This document shows positions 26,099-34,380 of a DNA stretch of 47,036 bases, one piece after another. Position 1 is the first letter of the stretch. Each line of letters begins with the position of its first letter. This DNA comes from a bacterium (lineage in GTDB: Bacteria > Bacillota_I > Bacilli_A > RF39 > UBA660). The position numbers and the translations under genes were made by a program. The notes beneath the pieces are model-generated. The model ran no database searches. It was not told where the DNA came from and worked only from the letters and a program-made list of their open reading frames with translations. The stretch covers positions 1 through 47,036 of the forward strand of contig JAQXHG010000010.1 in NCBI GenBank assembly GCA_029007115.1. The letters run 5' to 3'.

Positions 26099-27361
26099 AT
26101 GAGATATTTAAAAGTATTATTAATTTGTTTATTAGTTATATTAATGTTTGGTTGTAAAGATAAAACATATAATTATATTACCGAAGAAAAAGATGGTAAC
26201 ACTATTTATGTTATAAATAATAATAAATATATTGAAAGTAGTGAACAAACTAATTTAGTAAAAATAGATATCAGAGGATATGGAATAATAATTGCAGAAT
26301 TATATCCTTCAATAGCAGAAAAGACAGTCGAGAATTTTAAAAATTTAGTAAGTAGTAATTTTTATGATAATTTAATTTTTCATAGAGTTATAAAAGATTT
26401 TATGATACAAACAGGAGATCCTAATGCTGATGGAACAGGTGGTAGTGAAAAGACTATTAAGGGTGAATTTTCAGCAAATGGAATAGAAAATAGATTGTCT
26501 CATACAAGAGGAGTTTTATCTATGGCAAGAAAGGGAAGTAATCCTGAAACGGAAGATACTATGAATTCAGCAACTAGTCAATTTTTTATAGTTCATAAAG
26601 ATTCTGATTTCTTAGATGGAAATTATGCAGCATTTGGTGAAGTCATAGAAGGTATAGAAATTGTTGATAAAATTGCTAAAGTTAAAACAGATAATAATGA
26701 TAAGCCAATTAATAATATCATTATTAATAGTATAAGATTTGTAAATTCATATGAAAGTAGTATTGTTTTAAATTATAAAACAGAAGAAATTGATAGTGAA
26801 TTAATTTATAAAATAGAAGATAAAACATTTAAAGAGACTAATAAAAAGACAAATTTAGTTAAGATAGAAGTAAAAAATTATGGAATTATGATTGCAGAGT
26901 TATATCCAAAAATCGCACCAAAAACAGTTGAAAATTTTAAAAAACTAATAAGTACTAAATTTTATGATAATATGATATTTCATAGAGTAATAAAAGATTT
27001 TATGATACAAACAGGAGATCCTAATGCTGATGGAACTGGTGGTAGTGAAAAAACAATTAAGGGCGAATTTTCTGCTAATGGAATAGAAAATAAATTGTCT
27101 CATACAAGGGGAGTTTTATCTATGGCAAGAAGAGGAAGTAATCCTGAAACAGAAGAAACTATGAATTCAGCAACTAGTCAATTCTTTATAGTTCATAAAG
27201 ATTCTGATTTTTTAGATGGAAATTATGCAGCATTTGGTAAATTATTATATGGATATGATGTACTTGATAAAATTGCCAATGTTGATACTGATTCAAGTAA
27301 TGATAAGCCAATAAATCCTCAAAGACTTTTGAGTATAAGATTTGTAGAAGAAGGTGAATGA
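26099..27361 (+). CDS. Lipoprotein with two tandem cyclophilin-type peptidyl-prolyl isomerase domains
   Basis: 420 residues. A lipoprotein signal ends in LMFGC (Cys20), so the protein should be anchored outside the membrane. Two complete cyclophilin domains follow (about residues 54-215 and 250-415), each with FHRVIKDFMIQTGDP (catalytic Arg and Gln), RGVLSMAR, SQFFI and DGNYAAFG; Tyr replaces the usual Trp of eukaryotic cyclophilins. The domains share long identical stretches, and their DNA is nearly identical over about 270 bp. Proposed role: folding of secreted proteins, possibly the large surface proteins. A single domain is the norm in this family. Confidence 0.92.
   Translation: MRYLKVLLICLLVILMFGCKDKTYNYITEEKDGNTIYVINNNKYIESSEQTNLVKIDIRGYGIIIAELYPSIAEKTVENFKNLVSSNFYDNLIFHRVIKDFMIQTGDPNADGTGGSEKTIKGEFSANGIENRLSHTRGVLSMARKGSNPETEDTMNSATSQFFIVHKDSDFLDGNYAAFGEVIEGIEIVDKIAKVKTDNNDKPINNIIINSIRFVNSYESSIVLNYKTEEIDSELIYKIEDKTFKETNKKTNLVKIEVKNYGIMIAELYPKIAPKTVENFKKLISTKFYDNMIFHRVIKDFMIQTGDPNADGTGGSEKTIKGEFSANGIENKLSHTRGVLSMARRGSNPETEETMNSATSQFFIVHKDSDFLDGNYAAFGKLLYGYDVLDKIANVDTDSSNDKPINPQRLLSIRFVEEGE
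26390..27240 (+). repeat. Internal duplication of cyclophilin-coding DNA
   Basis: The segment at about 26390-26640 recurs at about 26990-27240 (600 bp apart) with few mismatches, including the shared ttttatgatacaaacaggag. This indicates a recent duplication or gene conversion within one gene. Confidence 0.88.
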
Positions 27362-27362
27362 T

Positions 27363-28208
27363 TTGATTATTTTAAATGGAAAAGAATTAAGTGCTAAATT
27401 AAAAGATGAATTAAAAGGTAAAATAGCATCTCATATACAAACTCCAATTTTAGCAGTTATAACAATTGGTGATGATGAGGCAAGTAAAATATATGTTAAA
27501 AATAAAAAAAGAGAATGTGAATATGTTGGAATAAGTTTTTTACATTTTGATTATGTTCATAATGTTAAAGAAAATGTTGTTTTAAATAAAATAAAAGAAT
27601 TAAATAAAGATAAGAGTATTAATGGTATATTATTACAACTACCAATTCCTGATAATTATGATGTTAATAAATTATTAAATGCTATTGATCCAATAAAAGA
27701 CGTTGATGGTCTTACATTATTAAATAAAGGCAAGTTAATAGAAGGTAGTGATGGGTTAATTCCATGTACACCAAAGGGAATAATGGAATTATTTAATCAT
27801 TATAAAATAGAACTTGAGGGTAAAAATGTAGTAGTGGTAGGAAGAAGTAAATTAGTAGGCTTTCCTGTAGCAATTGAATGTATGAAAAGAAATGCCACAG
27901 TAACTATATGCCATTCTAAGACTAAAGAATTATCTTTTTATACATCTAATGCTGATATAATAATCTCTGCTTGTGGTAAGAAGTGGTTAATTGATAAGAG
28001 TATGATTAAAAAAGATGCTATAATTATTGATGTTGGTATTATAAGGAAAGAAAATCATATTTATGGAGATGTAAATCCAGATGTTAAAGAGATATGTAGT
28101 GCTATGTCCCCAGTTCCAGGTGGAGTAGGTCCTATGACGGTTATAAGTCTTCTTATGAACACTTATGAATCTTATAAAATAATGAATGGAATTAAAGATG
28201 AAAAATGA
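27363..28208 (+). CDS. folD: Bifunctional methylene-THF dehydrogenase/methenyl-THF cyclohydrolase
   Basis: 281 residues from TTG 27363 (MIILNGKELSAKL), whose ribosome site AAGGTGA (27351-27357) is well spaced; an in-frame GTG at 27354 lies inside that site. The enzyme interconverts 5,10-methylene- and 10-formyl-tetrahydrofolate. Motifs: YVKNKKRECEYVGI (catalytic Lys), GILLQLPIP, KDVDGL, CTPKGIMEL, VVGRSKLVGFPVA and PVPGGVGPMT. Its start follows the stop of the cyclophilin gene by one base, and it overlaps the TtcA-like gene. Confidence 0.95.
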   Translation: MIILNGKELSAKLKDELKGKIASHIQTPILAVITIGDDEASKIYVKNKKRECEYVGISFLHFDYVHNVKENVVLNKIKELNKDKSINGILLQLPIPDNYDVNKLLNAIDPIKDVDGLTLLNKGKLIEGSDGLIPCTPKGIMELFNHYKIELEGKNVVVVGRSKLVGFPVAIECMKRNATVTICHSKTKELSFYTSNADIIISACGKKWLIDKSMIKKDAIIIDVGIIRKENHIYGDVNPDVKEICSAMSPVPGGVGPMTVISLLMNTYESYKIMNGIKDEK

Positions 28209-29016
28209 AATAATTGAAAGAAGTATAATTAAAACTTATAGAAAAGAAATATGGGCTAGATTTATAAAAGGCGTTAAAGAATTTGAAATGATTAATGATA
28301 ATGATAAAATAGCCGTTTGCATTAGCGGTGGTAAAGATTCGTTTTTACTAGCCAAATGTATGCAAGAATTAAAGCGTCATGGTAAGATTAATTTTGAAAT
28401 TGTATTTATATGTATGAATCCAGGTTATTCAGATGAACACTTAGAATTAATAAAAAAGAATGCAAAACTTATGAATATAGATTTACATATATTTAATAGT
28501 GATATATTTGATATTGTATCAAAAGAAAAAACATCTCCTTGTTATTTATGTGCAAGGATGAGAAGAGGATATTTATATTCTGAGGCTAAAAAATTGGGAT
28601 GTAATAAAATCGCACTTGGTCATCATTTTGATGATGTCGTTGAAACAATTTTATTAAGTATGCTTTATGCTAGTGAATATAAAACTATGATGCCTAAATT
28701 ACATAGTGATAATTTTGAGAATATTGAATTAATTAGACCAATGTATTATATAAGAGAGAAAGATATATTGAGATTTGTTAAATCAAATGAATTACATTTT
28801 TTAAATTGTGCTTGTAAATTCACACAAAAAGATCAATATGAAAATAAATCAAAAAGAAAAGAAATTAAAGATTTAATTAGTGAATTAAAAAAAGTAAATC
28901 CTGCGGTTGATTATAATATATTTAAATCAACATTTAATATAAACTTAAATACAATAATTGGTTATCATAAGGGTAATTATAAATATAATTTTTTGGATGA
29001 TTATGATAAAAAATAA
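28198..29016 (+). CDS. ttcA: TtcA-like tRNA 2-thiolation ATPase
   Basis: 272 residues from the ATG at 28198, inside the end of folD; an in-frame ATG at 28186 is possible. The PP-loop SGGKDSFLLAK adenylates the target base, and the CxxC in SPCYLCARMRRGYLY together with Cys in NCACKF would hold the iron-sulfur cluster of TtcA-type enzymes. The family makes 2-thiocytidine at tRNA position 32. The three-Cys arrangement supports TtcA over the Zn-containing TtuA/Ncs6 group, but the exact substrate is inferred. Confidence 0.8.
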   Translation: MKNEIIERSIIKTYRKEIWARFIKGVKEFEMINDNDKIAVCISGGKDSFLLAKCMQELKRHGKINFEIVFICMNPGYSDEHLELIKKNAKLMNIDLHIFNSDIFDIVSKEKTSPCYLCARMRRGYLYSEAKKLGCNKIALGHHFDDVVETILLSMLYASEYKTMMPKLHSDNFENIELIRPMYYIREKDILRFVKSNELHFLNCACKFTQKDQYENKSKRKEIKDLISELKKVNPAVDYNIFKSTFNINLNTIIGYHKGNYKYNFLDDYDKK

Positions 29017-29028
29017 TCATCTTTTTTT
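28996..29028 (+). terminator. Rho-independent terminator inside the gene end
   Basis: GATGATTAT/ATAATCATC stem formed by the last codons and stop of the TtcA-like gene, followed by seven T. Confidence 0.85.
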
Positions 29029-29068
29029 AAGTAATAATAATCATAAAATGTAAATTATTTTAAATCTG

Positions 29069-29097
29069 TTGACATTAACTTTATAAAATTTTAAAAT
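29069..29097 (+). promoter_or_regulatory. Promoter of rny
   Basis: TTGACA, exact 17-bp spacer, TAAAAT. Confidence 0.75.
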
Positions 29098-29102
29098 AGA
29101 AA

Positions 29103-29120
29103 TAGAAGTGTTGACTTCTA
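29103..29120 (+). promoter_or_regulatory. 5'-UTR hairpin of rny
   Basis: TAGAAGT, GTTG loop, ACTTCTA, starting within a few nucleotides of the predicted transcript 5' end. It may protect the 5' end or take part in self-regulation by RNase Y; this is inference. Confidence 0.5.
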
Positions 29121-29143
29121 GAAAGAGATAATGGAGGAAAATT

Positions 29144-30697
29144 ATGACAGATGTAATTATCTCCATTTTGCTTGTAGTAGTTGGATTGTTTGTTGGAGCA
29201 TTTATCATGATATTACTAAATAGATTTAGAATAAATGCTGCTCAAAAAGAAGCTGATAAATTAATTCGTGATGCTAAAAAAGAAGCAGAAAAAGCAAAAA
29301 GAGATGGTATCTTAGAATTAAAAGAAGAAAGTTATAAACTAAAAAGTCAAACTGATGCAGAGATTAAGGAAAAGAAAAAAGAACTTAATGAACTAAATCA
29401 AAGAATTGATAACAGAGAAAAAAGTTTAGACAAAAGAGATGAATTATTAACTCAAAGGGAAAAGAATCTTGATGATAAAGATAAAGATTTATTGGCAAAA
29501 CAAAAGGAAATTCAAGAAAAAGATGCAAAAATGGAGAGCATAATAAAAGAGCAAATTGCGCTTTTAGAAAAAATCTCTGGTTTTTCTAAGGAAAAAGCAA
29601 GAGAATTAGTTATGAAAAAAGTAGAAGATGAAATGAGTATTGAGATTTCTACTTATTTAAAAGAAAGGGAAGATGAGGCTAAATTAGAAGCAGATAGAAA
29701 AGCAAGAGAAATTCTTGTATCTAGTATGCAAAGATATTCTAATGATGTCACTAATGAGCAAACTGTTAGTACAGTGGAACTTCCAAATGATGAAATGAAA
29801 GGAAGAATAATTGGTAGAGAAGGTAGAAATATCAGAACTATCGAAGCTGTTACTGGAGTTGATTTAATTATAGATGATACACCAGAAGTAATAGTATTAT
29901 CTTCATTTGATCCGCTAAGACGACAAATAGCTAAAGTTACTTTAGAAACATTAATTAAAGATGGAAGAATACATCCAGCAAGAATTGAAGAATTATATGA
30001 TAAAGTTTGTGAAGATTATAAAAAGATCATTCGTGAGAAAGGCGAAGAAGCTTTATTTGAATTAGGTATATCTAAAGTTGATCCTGAAATAGTTGAGACT
30101 ATAGGAAAATTAGCTTTTAGAACTAGTTATGGTCAAGATGCATTAGCACATAGTAAAGAAGTCGCTCATTTAGCAGGACTTATGGCAGCTGAATTAGGTG
30201 AAAATGTAACACTTGCTAAGAGAGCCGGATTACTTCATGATATAGGTAAAGCAATAGATTATGAAATTGAGGGTAGTCATGTAGAAATAGGTGCTGATTT
30301 AGCTAAAAAGCATAATGAAGATAAAGTTGTAATTAATGCAATTGAATCCCATCATGGTGATAAAAAGGCAACATCAGTTATATCTGAGTTAGTTGCTATT
30401 GCTGATGCATTAAGTGCAGCAAGACCAGGGGCTAGAAATGACTCATTAGAGAATTATGTTAAGAGACTTGAAGAACTTGAAAATATTGGAAATTCAATTG
30501 AAGGTGTTGATAAGACATTTGCAATGCAAGCTGGTAGAGAACTTAGAGTTGTTGTCAAACCAGAAGAAATTGATGATTTAACAAGTTATAAAGTAGCAAG
30601 ACAAATAAGAGAAAAGATTGAAGATACACTACAATATCCTGGAACTATTAAGGTAGTAGTAATTCGTGAAACAAGAGCAGAGGAAGTAGCAAAATAA
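29144..30697 (+). CDS. rny: Ribonuclease Y
   Basis: 517 residues. This membrane-anchored endoribonuclease starts mRNA decay in Bacilli. It has an N-terminal transmembrane helix (residues 4-26), a long coiled coil (about 30-180, rich in E, K and D), a KH domain with MKGRIIGREGRNIRTIEA, and an HD domain with HSKEVAHLAGLM and LLHDIGKA; the second part ESHHGD is intact. Length and order are normal. The ribosome site is tggagg. It has its own promoter and terminator. Confidence 0.96.
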   Translation: MTDVIISILLVVVGLFVGAFIMILLNRFRINAAQKEADKLIRDAKKEAEKAKRDGILELKEESYKLKSQTDAEIKEKKKELNELNQRIDNREKSLDKRDELLTQREKNLDDKDKDLLAKQKEIQEKDAKMESIIKEQIALLEKISGFSKEKARELVMKKVEDEMSIEISTYLKEREDEAKLEADRKAREILVSSMQRYSNDVTNEQTVSTVELPNDEMKGRIIGREGRNIRTIEAVTGVDLIIDDTPEVIVLSSFDPLRRQIAKVTLETLIKDGRIHPARIEELYDKVCEDYKKIIREKGEEALFELGISKVDPEIVETIGKLAFRTSYGQDALAHSKEVAHLAGLMAAELGENVTLAKRAGLLHDIGKAIDYEIEGSHVEIGADLAKKHNEDKVVINAIESHHGDKKATSVISELVAIADALSAARPGARNDSLENYVKRLEELENIGNSIEGVDKTFAMQAGRELRVVVKPEEIDDLTSYKVARQIREKIEDTLQYPGTIKVVVIRETRAEEVAK

Positions 30698-30714
30698 TTA
30701 GCTACTTTTCTTTT
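30684..30714 (+). terminator. Rho-independent terminator
   Basis: AAGTAGC/GCTACTT stem spanning the rny stop, then TTCTTTTT. Confidence 0.8.
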
Positions 30715-30729
30715 TAATTAAAATAAGTA

Positions 30730-30758
30730 TTGACAAGTGTCTTTTTTACACATATAAT
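30730..30758 (+). promoter_or_regulatory. Consensus promoter of the NUDIX gene, with an inverted repeat in the spacer
   Basis: TTGACA, 17 bp, TATAAT: a perfect consensus and among the strongest in the window. The spacer holds GTGT-CTTTTTT-ACAC, an inverted repeat that could be an operator for the encoded winged-helix protein. It may drive the downstream five-gene set by read-through. Confidence 0.75.
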
Positions 30759-30776
30759 TAAATTGGAGATGAGATT

Positions 30777-31457
30777 ATGGAATTAAAAAATCCATTATAT
30801 AAAAATTTTGGTATTCATGTTGTATCTTGTATTTTTACTGTTGAAAAAGGTGAAGTAAAAGTTTTATTAATCAAAAGAAATAATAAACCATTTTATGGTT
30901 ATTGGGCTTTGCCTGGAGGTGGATTATATAATAATGAAACATTAATGGATGGAGCAAAAAGAGAACTTGAAGAAAAAACAGGTATAAATAATGTTAATTT
31001 ATCTATGTATGATATATTTGATGATATAAATAGATCTCCATTAAAAAGAATGATTGCAGTTTCATTTATTGGTGTTATTGACAATAAAAAAGCAAAGTTA
31101 TTTAGTGAGTCAAACAAAATCTCTACAATAGAGTGGTTTAATATTAATGAAGTTCCTAATCTAGCATATGATTATAATAAAATATTAAATTCTGCGATTG
31201 AAGAATTAAAAGAAAAAATACAAACTACTGATATACTAAAATCATTATTTCCAGGTGAATTTACTTTACCAGAACTTCAAAGTGTATATGAAACTATATT
31301 AAATGTAAAAATAGATAGGCGTAATTTTAGAAAAAAAATGATAAGTTTAAATTTAATTGTAGATACTAACAAAAGTATAAATTATAAAGGAAAAAAACCA
31401 GCTAAATTATATATATTTAATGAAAAGTGTAATTTTAAAAGAAAAAGCATTTTTTAA
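30777..31457 (+). CDS. NUDIX hydrolase with C-terminal winged helix (NrtR-like)
   Basis: 226 residues. The NUDIX box is complete: GGGLYNNETLMDGAKRELEE with Lys-Thr-Gly after (G-x5-E-x7-REL-x-EE-x-G). The C-terminal 70 residues (FTLPELQSVYETIL, DRRNFRKKM) form the winged helix found in NrtR/YjhB-type proteins, which in other bacteria are ADP-ribose-responsive repressors of NAD genes. It may be an enzyme, a regulator or both. It lies directly upstream of the five-gene metabolic/chaperone operon, a plausible target. A weak terminator follows at once. Confidence 0.85.
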   Translation: MELKNPLYKNFGIHVVSCIFTVEKGEVKVLLIKRNNKPFYGYWALPGGGLYNNETLMDGAKRELEEKTGINNVNLSMYDIFDDINRSPLKRMIAVSFIGVIDNKKAKLFSESNKISTIEWFNINEVPNLAYDYNKILNSAIEELKEKIQTTDILKSLFPGEFTLPELQSVYETILNVKIDRRNFRKKMISLNLIVDTNKSINYKGKKPAKLYIFNEKCNFKRKSIF

Positions 31458-31465
31458 TGCTTTTT
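31442..31465 (+). terminator. Weak or attenuating hairpin
   Basis: AAAAAGCATT/AATGCTTTTT stem with a 4-T loop overlapping the gene end. The T run belongs to the stem, so read-through into the next gene is likely; no clear promoter is seen between 31466 and 31508. Confidence 0.55.
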
Positions 31466-31508
31466 AAAAATAAACTAAAAGCGTAAAAAATACACATATG
31501 GAGGAAAT

Positions 31509-32399
31509 ATGATAAATGATATTAATTTAATTGCTACATTACCAAGGCTAGATGATAAATATTCTATTGATGAAATAATGAGGTGTAATGAAATAAGTAG
31601 TGTAAGATTTAATAGTGGTGTTGATAATTTAATGACTGCGAGTGAGATAGTAAGTAAACTTAAAGAGCTTAGTGAATTTTATCATAAAAAAATATGGATT
31701 GATTTAAAAGGAAGACAACTTAGAATTAATGCTTGGGCAGATCCTAGATATGATGTTATTGAACTTAATCATGATATAGAGGTTGAATATCCCGCTGAAA
31801 TTATTTTTAGAAATTCTACTAAAGCAAATATATTTAGAACTAGAAAAAATAAAATTACTATAGATAGGCAGCCACAAAGAGCGGTTGGTAAAGGACAATC
31901 TGTTAATATTATGGCTAAATCACTTTTAATTAAAGGATATTTAACTGATATGGATAAACAACTATTAATAGAAAGTTCAAAAGAAGGTTTAAATGACTAT
32001 ATGGCATCATTTGTTGAAAGTGAAGATGATTTAAAAGAAATATTATCATTTAATAAACAAGCAAATATAATTAGTAAGATTGAAAGTGTTAATGGACTAG
32101 ATTTTATAAATAATATAGATTATCCACTATCATTAATGGCAGCAAGAGATGACTTATATATAGAGACTAAAATGAATAAAAGTATGTTAAAAGCTTTAAG
32201 ATATATTATATCAAAAGATAAAAATGCAATATGTGCATCAAAAATATTTTCATCGTTAGAAAAGAGTGATATTCCAAGCCTAAGTGATTATGAAGATATT
32301 GAACTTATGCTGTTATATGGATATAGAAATTTTATGATACAAGATGATGTAAAAGGTCCAACATTAAAAAGAATTATTGAATGTTTTAAAGAGTTTTAG
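31509..32399 (+). CDS. Pyruvate-kinase-like TIM barrel protein lacking the C domain
   Basis: 296 residues, against about 470 for pyruvate kinase. Recognisable barrel motifs: NLIATL (start), VRFNSG (R33, N35; kinase RxNFSHG), DLKGRQLRI (D65, K67, R72; kinase D-T-K-G-P-E-I-R), LTDMDKQLL, ASFVES, SKIESVNG (K190, E192, the catalytic Lys and metal Glu) and MAARDDL (R213, D215). The lid (B) domain is shortened and the regulatory C domain absent. The ATQML Thr is replaced (ASKIF). Active-site residues survive, so phosphoenolpyruvate-type chemistry is plausible, but it is not a housekeeping kinase. First of five tightly packed genes. Confidence 0.75.
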   Translation: MINDINLIATLPRLDDKYSIDEIMRCNEISSVRFNSGVDNLMTASEIVSKLKELSEFYHKKIWIDLKGRQLRINAWADPRYDVIELNHDIEVEYPAEIIFRNSTKANIFRTRKNKITIDRQPQRAVGKGQSVNIMAKSLLIKGYLTDMDKQLLIESSKEGLNDYMASFVESEDDLKEILSFNKQANIISKIESVNGLDFINNIDYPLSLMAARDDLYIETKMNKSMLKALRYIISKDKNAICASKIFSSLEKSDIPSLSDYEDIELMLLYGYRNFMIQDDVKGPTLKRIIECFKEF

Positions 32400-32407
32400 G
32401 AGGAATT

Positions 32408-33808
32408 ATGAATCAATCATTTATAGTTAGTGGAAGTCAATTTGGTGATGAGGGAAAAGGTACTTTGTGTGATTATTTAACCTCAAAATACAATATTCAC
32501 GAAAATGTCAGATATAATGGTGGAAGTCAAGCAAGTCATACTGTTGTTAATGATAATGTAAGTCACAAATTTAGCCAACTTGGAAGTTCATCACTAAATA
32601 ATGATACAAAAACATACTTATCTTCTAATACAATAGTAAACCCTTTTAACATAGTAACTGAGGCTAAAGTATTATCACTCAAATTAAGAAATACCCCTGA
32701 AGAAATATTAAGTAATATTTATATTGATAAAGATGCTCTTATTGTTACTCCATATCATAGTTTACTTAACAAATTAAGAGAACTTAGTAGTAAAAATAAT
32801 AGAATAGGTAGTGTTGGTAGTGGTGTTAGTGAAGTAAATAGATTAAAAGATGAAACAGGTATTTATATAACTATAAATGATTTATATACACAAGAATATA
32901 TGGATAAATTATTAGAATTATTTGATTATACATGTTTATATTTAAATGAAAGAAGACATTTAATAGATGATAAATTATTTAATAAGTTAATAAGTAAAGA
33001 AGATATATTTTATTTAACTAATAAAAGAAATAGAGAATATATTATTAGTTGTTATTCTAATTTGATAGATAGTAATATATTAAATATAGTTGATGGAATT
33101 TTATCTTTTCATAAAAAAGGAAATGTATTATTTGAAGGCTCACAAGGCTTATTGTTAGATAAAAATTATGGTATTAAACCAAATGTTACAAGTTTAGATA
33201 CAACTAATAAATATGGTTGTGATTTATCTAAAGAGTTAAATATGAAAATGATTAAATATGGATGTATAGGTGCATATAATTCAAGACATGGTATGGGATT
33301 ATTACCAACATATGATAAGTCTTTACAAATAAAAGATTTAAACCAAACATATTCTTATTATCAGGGAAGCCCAAGATATGGTTGGTTTGATTGTGTACTT
33401 ACAAGATATTCACAAAGTATATTAAAAAATGATTATTTATTTATGTCTTGTATTGATAATTTATCAAAATTTAAAGAAATAAAAATATGTGATAGCTACA
33501 CATATTATGGTCAAATAGATGAAGAATTTAAAAATACATTTGAGTATTATATTGATTTAAATAGAATAATAATTAAAAATATAAAAAGAAATAGTAATAA
33601 TTTAAGATATTATTTATCTAAATGTATACCAAACTATATTATTGTTAATGGGTGGAATATAGATATAAGTGATATAAAAGATGTTGAAAAACTTCCTAGT
33701 GAAGTAAATGATTATATAAGTTTAATTGAATATCTAACAAATACTCACATACCAATTATTGGTATAGGTCCAAGTAGAAATCAAAAATTAGAAAGGAAAA
33801 TATCATGA
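32408..33808 (+). CDS. Divergent adenylosuccinate synthetase paralogue (PurA-like)
   Basis: 466 residues. The fold is clear: GSQFGDEGKGTL (D14, K17), YNGGSQASHTV (H44, the catalytic acid), FEGSQGLLLDKNYG, PNVTSLDTTNKYG, AYNSRHGMGLLPT, YGWFD and GIGPSRNQKL. Two specificity sites differ. The aspartate-binding TTGRRRRTG loop reads YYQGSPRYG, and the base-recognition TKLD reads SCID. The IMP-loop Arg in TTGRGIGP is also missing (SVGSGVSEV). GTP-dependent phosphoryl transfer may remain while both the nucleotide and the amino partner change. Ribosome site AGGAGGAA overlaps the stop of the gene before it. Confidence 0.82.
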   Translation: MNQSFIVSGSQFGDEGKGTLCDYLTSKYNIHENVRYNGGSQASHTVVNDNVSHKFSQLGSSSLNNDTKTYLSSNTIVNPFNIVTEAKVLSLKLRNTPEEILSNIYIDKDALIVTPYHSLLNKLRELSSKNNRIGSVGSGVSEVNRLKDETGIYITINDLYTQEYMDKLLELFDYTCLYLNERRHLIDDKLFNKLISKEDIFYLTNKRNREYIISCYSNLIDSNILNIVDGILSFHKKGNVLFEGSQGLLLDKNYGIKPNVTSLDTTNKYGCDLSKELNMKMIKYGCIGAYNSRHGMGLLPTYDKSLQIKDLNQTYSYYQGSPRYGWFDCVLTRYSQSILKNDYLFMSCIDNLSKFKEIKICDSYTYYGQIDEEFKNTFEYYIDLNRIIIKNIKRNSNNLRYYLSKCIPNYIIVNGWNIDISDIKDVEKLPSEVNDYISLIEYLTNTHIPIIGIGPSRNQKLERKIS

Positions 33809-34380
33809 ATATATTAATATCTGGTATGACTTGTAGTGGAAAAACTACTTTATCAAATAGATTGTCATATGAGTTTGATACATCAATGTTAAGACAAGAT
33901 GATTATTTTAAAGATAAAAAAAATATTCCAAGAGATGAAAATAATTTTTTTCTCTTTGATACTCCAGATGCGTTTGATATTAATACTTTTATAGTAGATG
34001 TATATAAATTACTTAATCTTGGTTATGTTTATTGTCCTATATATGATGTTAATAGAAATATGAGAACAACTAATAAATATAAAGTATTAAAAAAAGATAT
34101 AAATGTAATTGAGGGACTCCATACGATTGCATTATTAAGTAATAATATTAATTCACTTAAAATATACATGGACACTCCTATAGAAGAATGTTTGAAAAGA
34201 AGATTATTAAGAGACATTAGCAAATATAATATGAAAAAATTAGAAATAATAAGATATTTTTATGAAATAATGTTACCGCAATATAAAAAACATATAGAGT
34301 ATCAAAAAGAAATGGCAGATGTAGTAATTAATGATGATGATTTAGAAAGAAATATAAAACTAATAAGGAGAATGCTATGA
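33805..34380 (+). CDS. Uridine/nicotinamide-riboside-kinase-like P-loop kinase
   Basis: 191 residues. Walker A is GMTCSGKTT (residues 7-15); RQDDYFKDK (D32-D33) and FDTPDAFD match the substrate region of uridine kinases and also of nicotinamide riboside kinases (QDDFFKP...). VIEGLH and RRLLRD are further family motifs. It should phosphorylate the 5'-hydroxyl of a nucleoside or similar compound; uridine and nicotinamide riboside are the leading guesses. It overlaps both neighbours by 4 bp (ATGA), so its production is coupled to the PurA-like protein and to the J-domain protein. Confidence 0.78.
   Translation: MNILISGMTCSGKTTLSNRLSYEFDTSMLRQDDYFKDKKNIPRDENNFFLFDTPDAFDINTFIVDVYKLLNLGYVYCPIYDVNRNMRTTNKYKVLKKDINVIEGLHTIALLSNNINSLKIYMDTPIEECLKRRLLRDISKYNMKKLEIIRYFYEIMLPQYKKHIEYQKEMADVVINDDDLERNIKLIRRML

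Noticed and set aside
32408-33808. Calling this gene the housekeeping purA
   Set aside because: The aspartate-binding and base-recognition loops are replaced, and it sits in an accessory operon, so a plain purA label would mislead.
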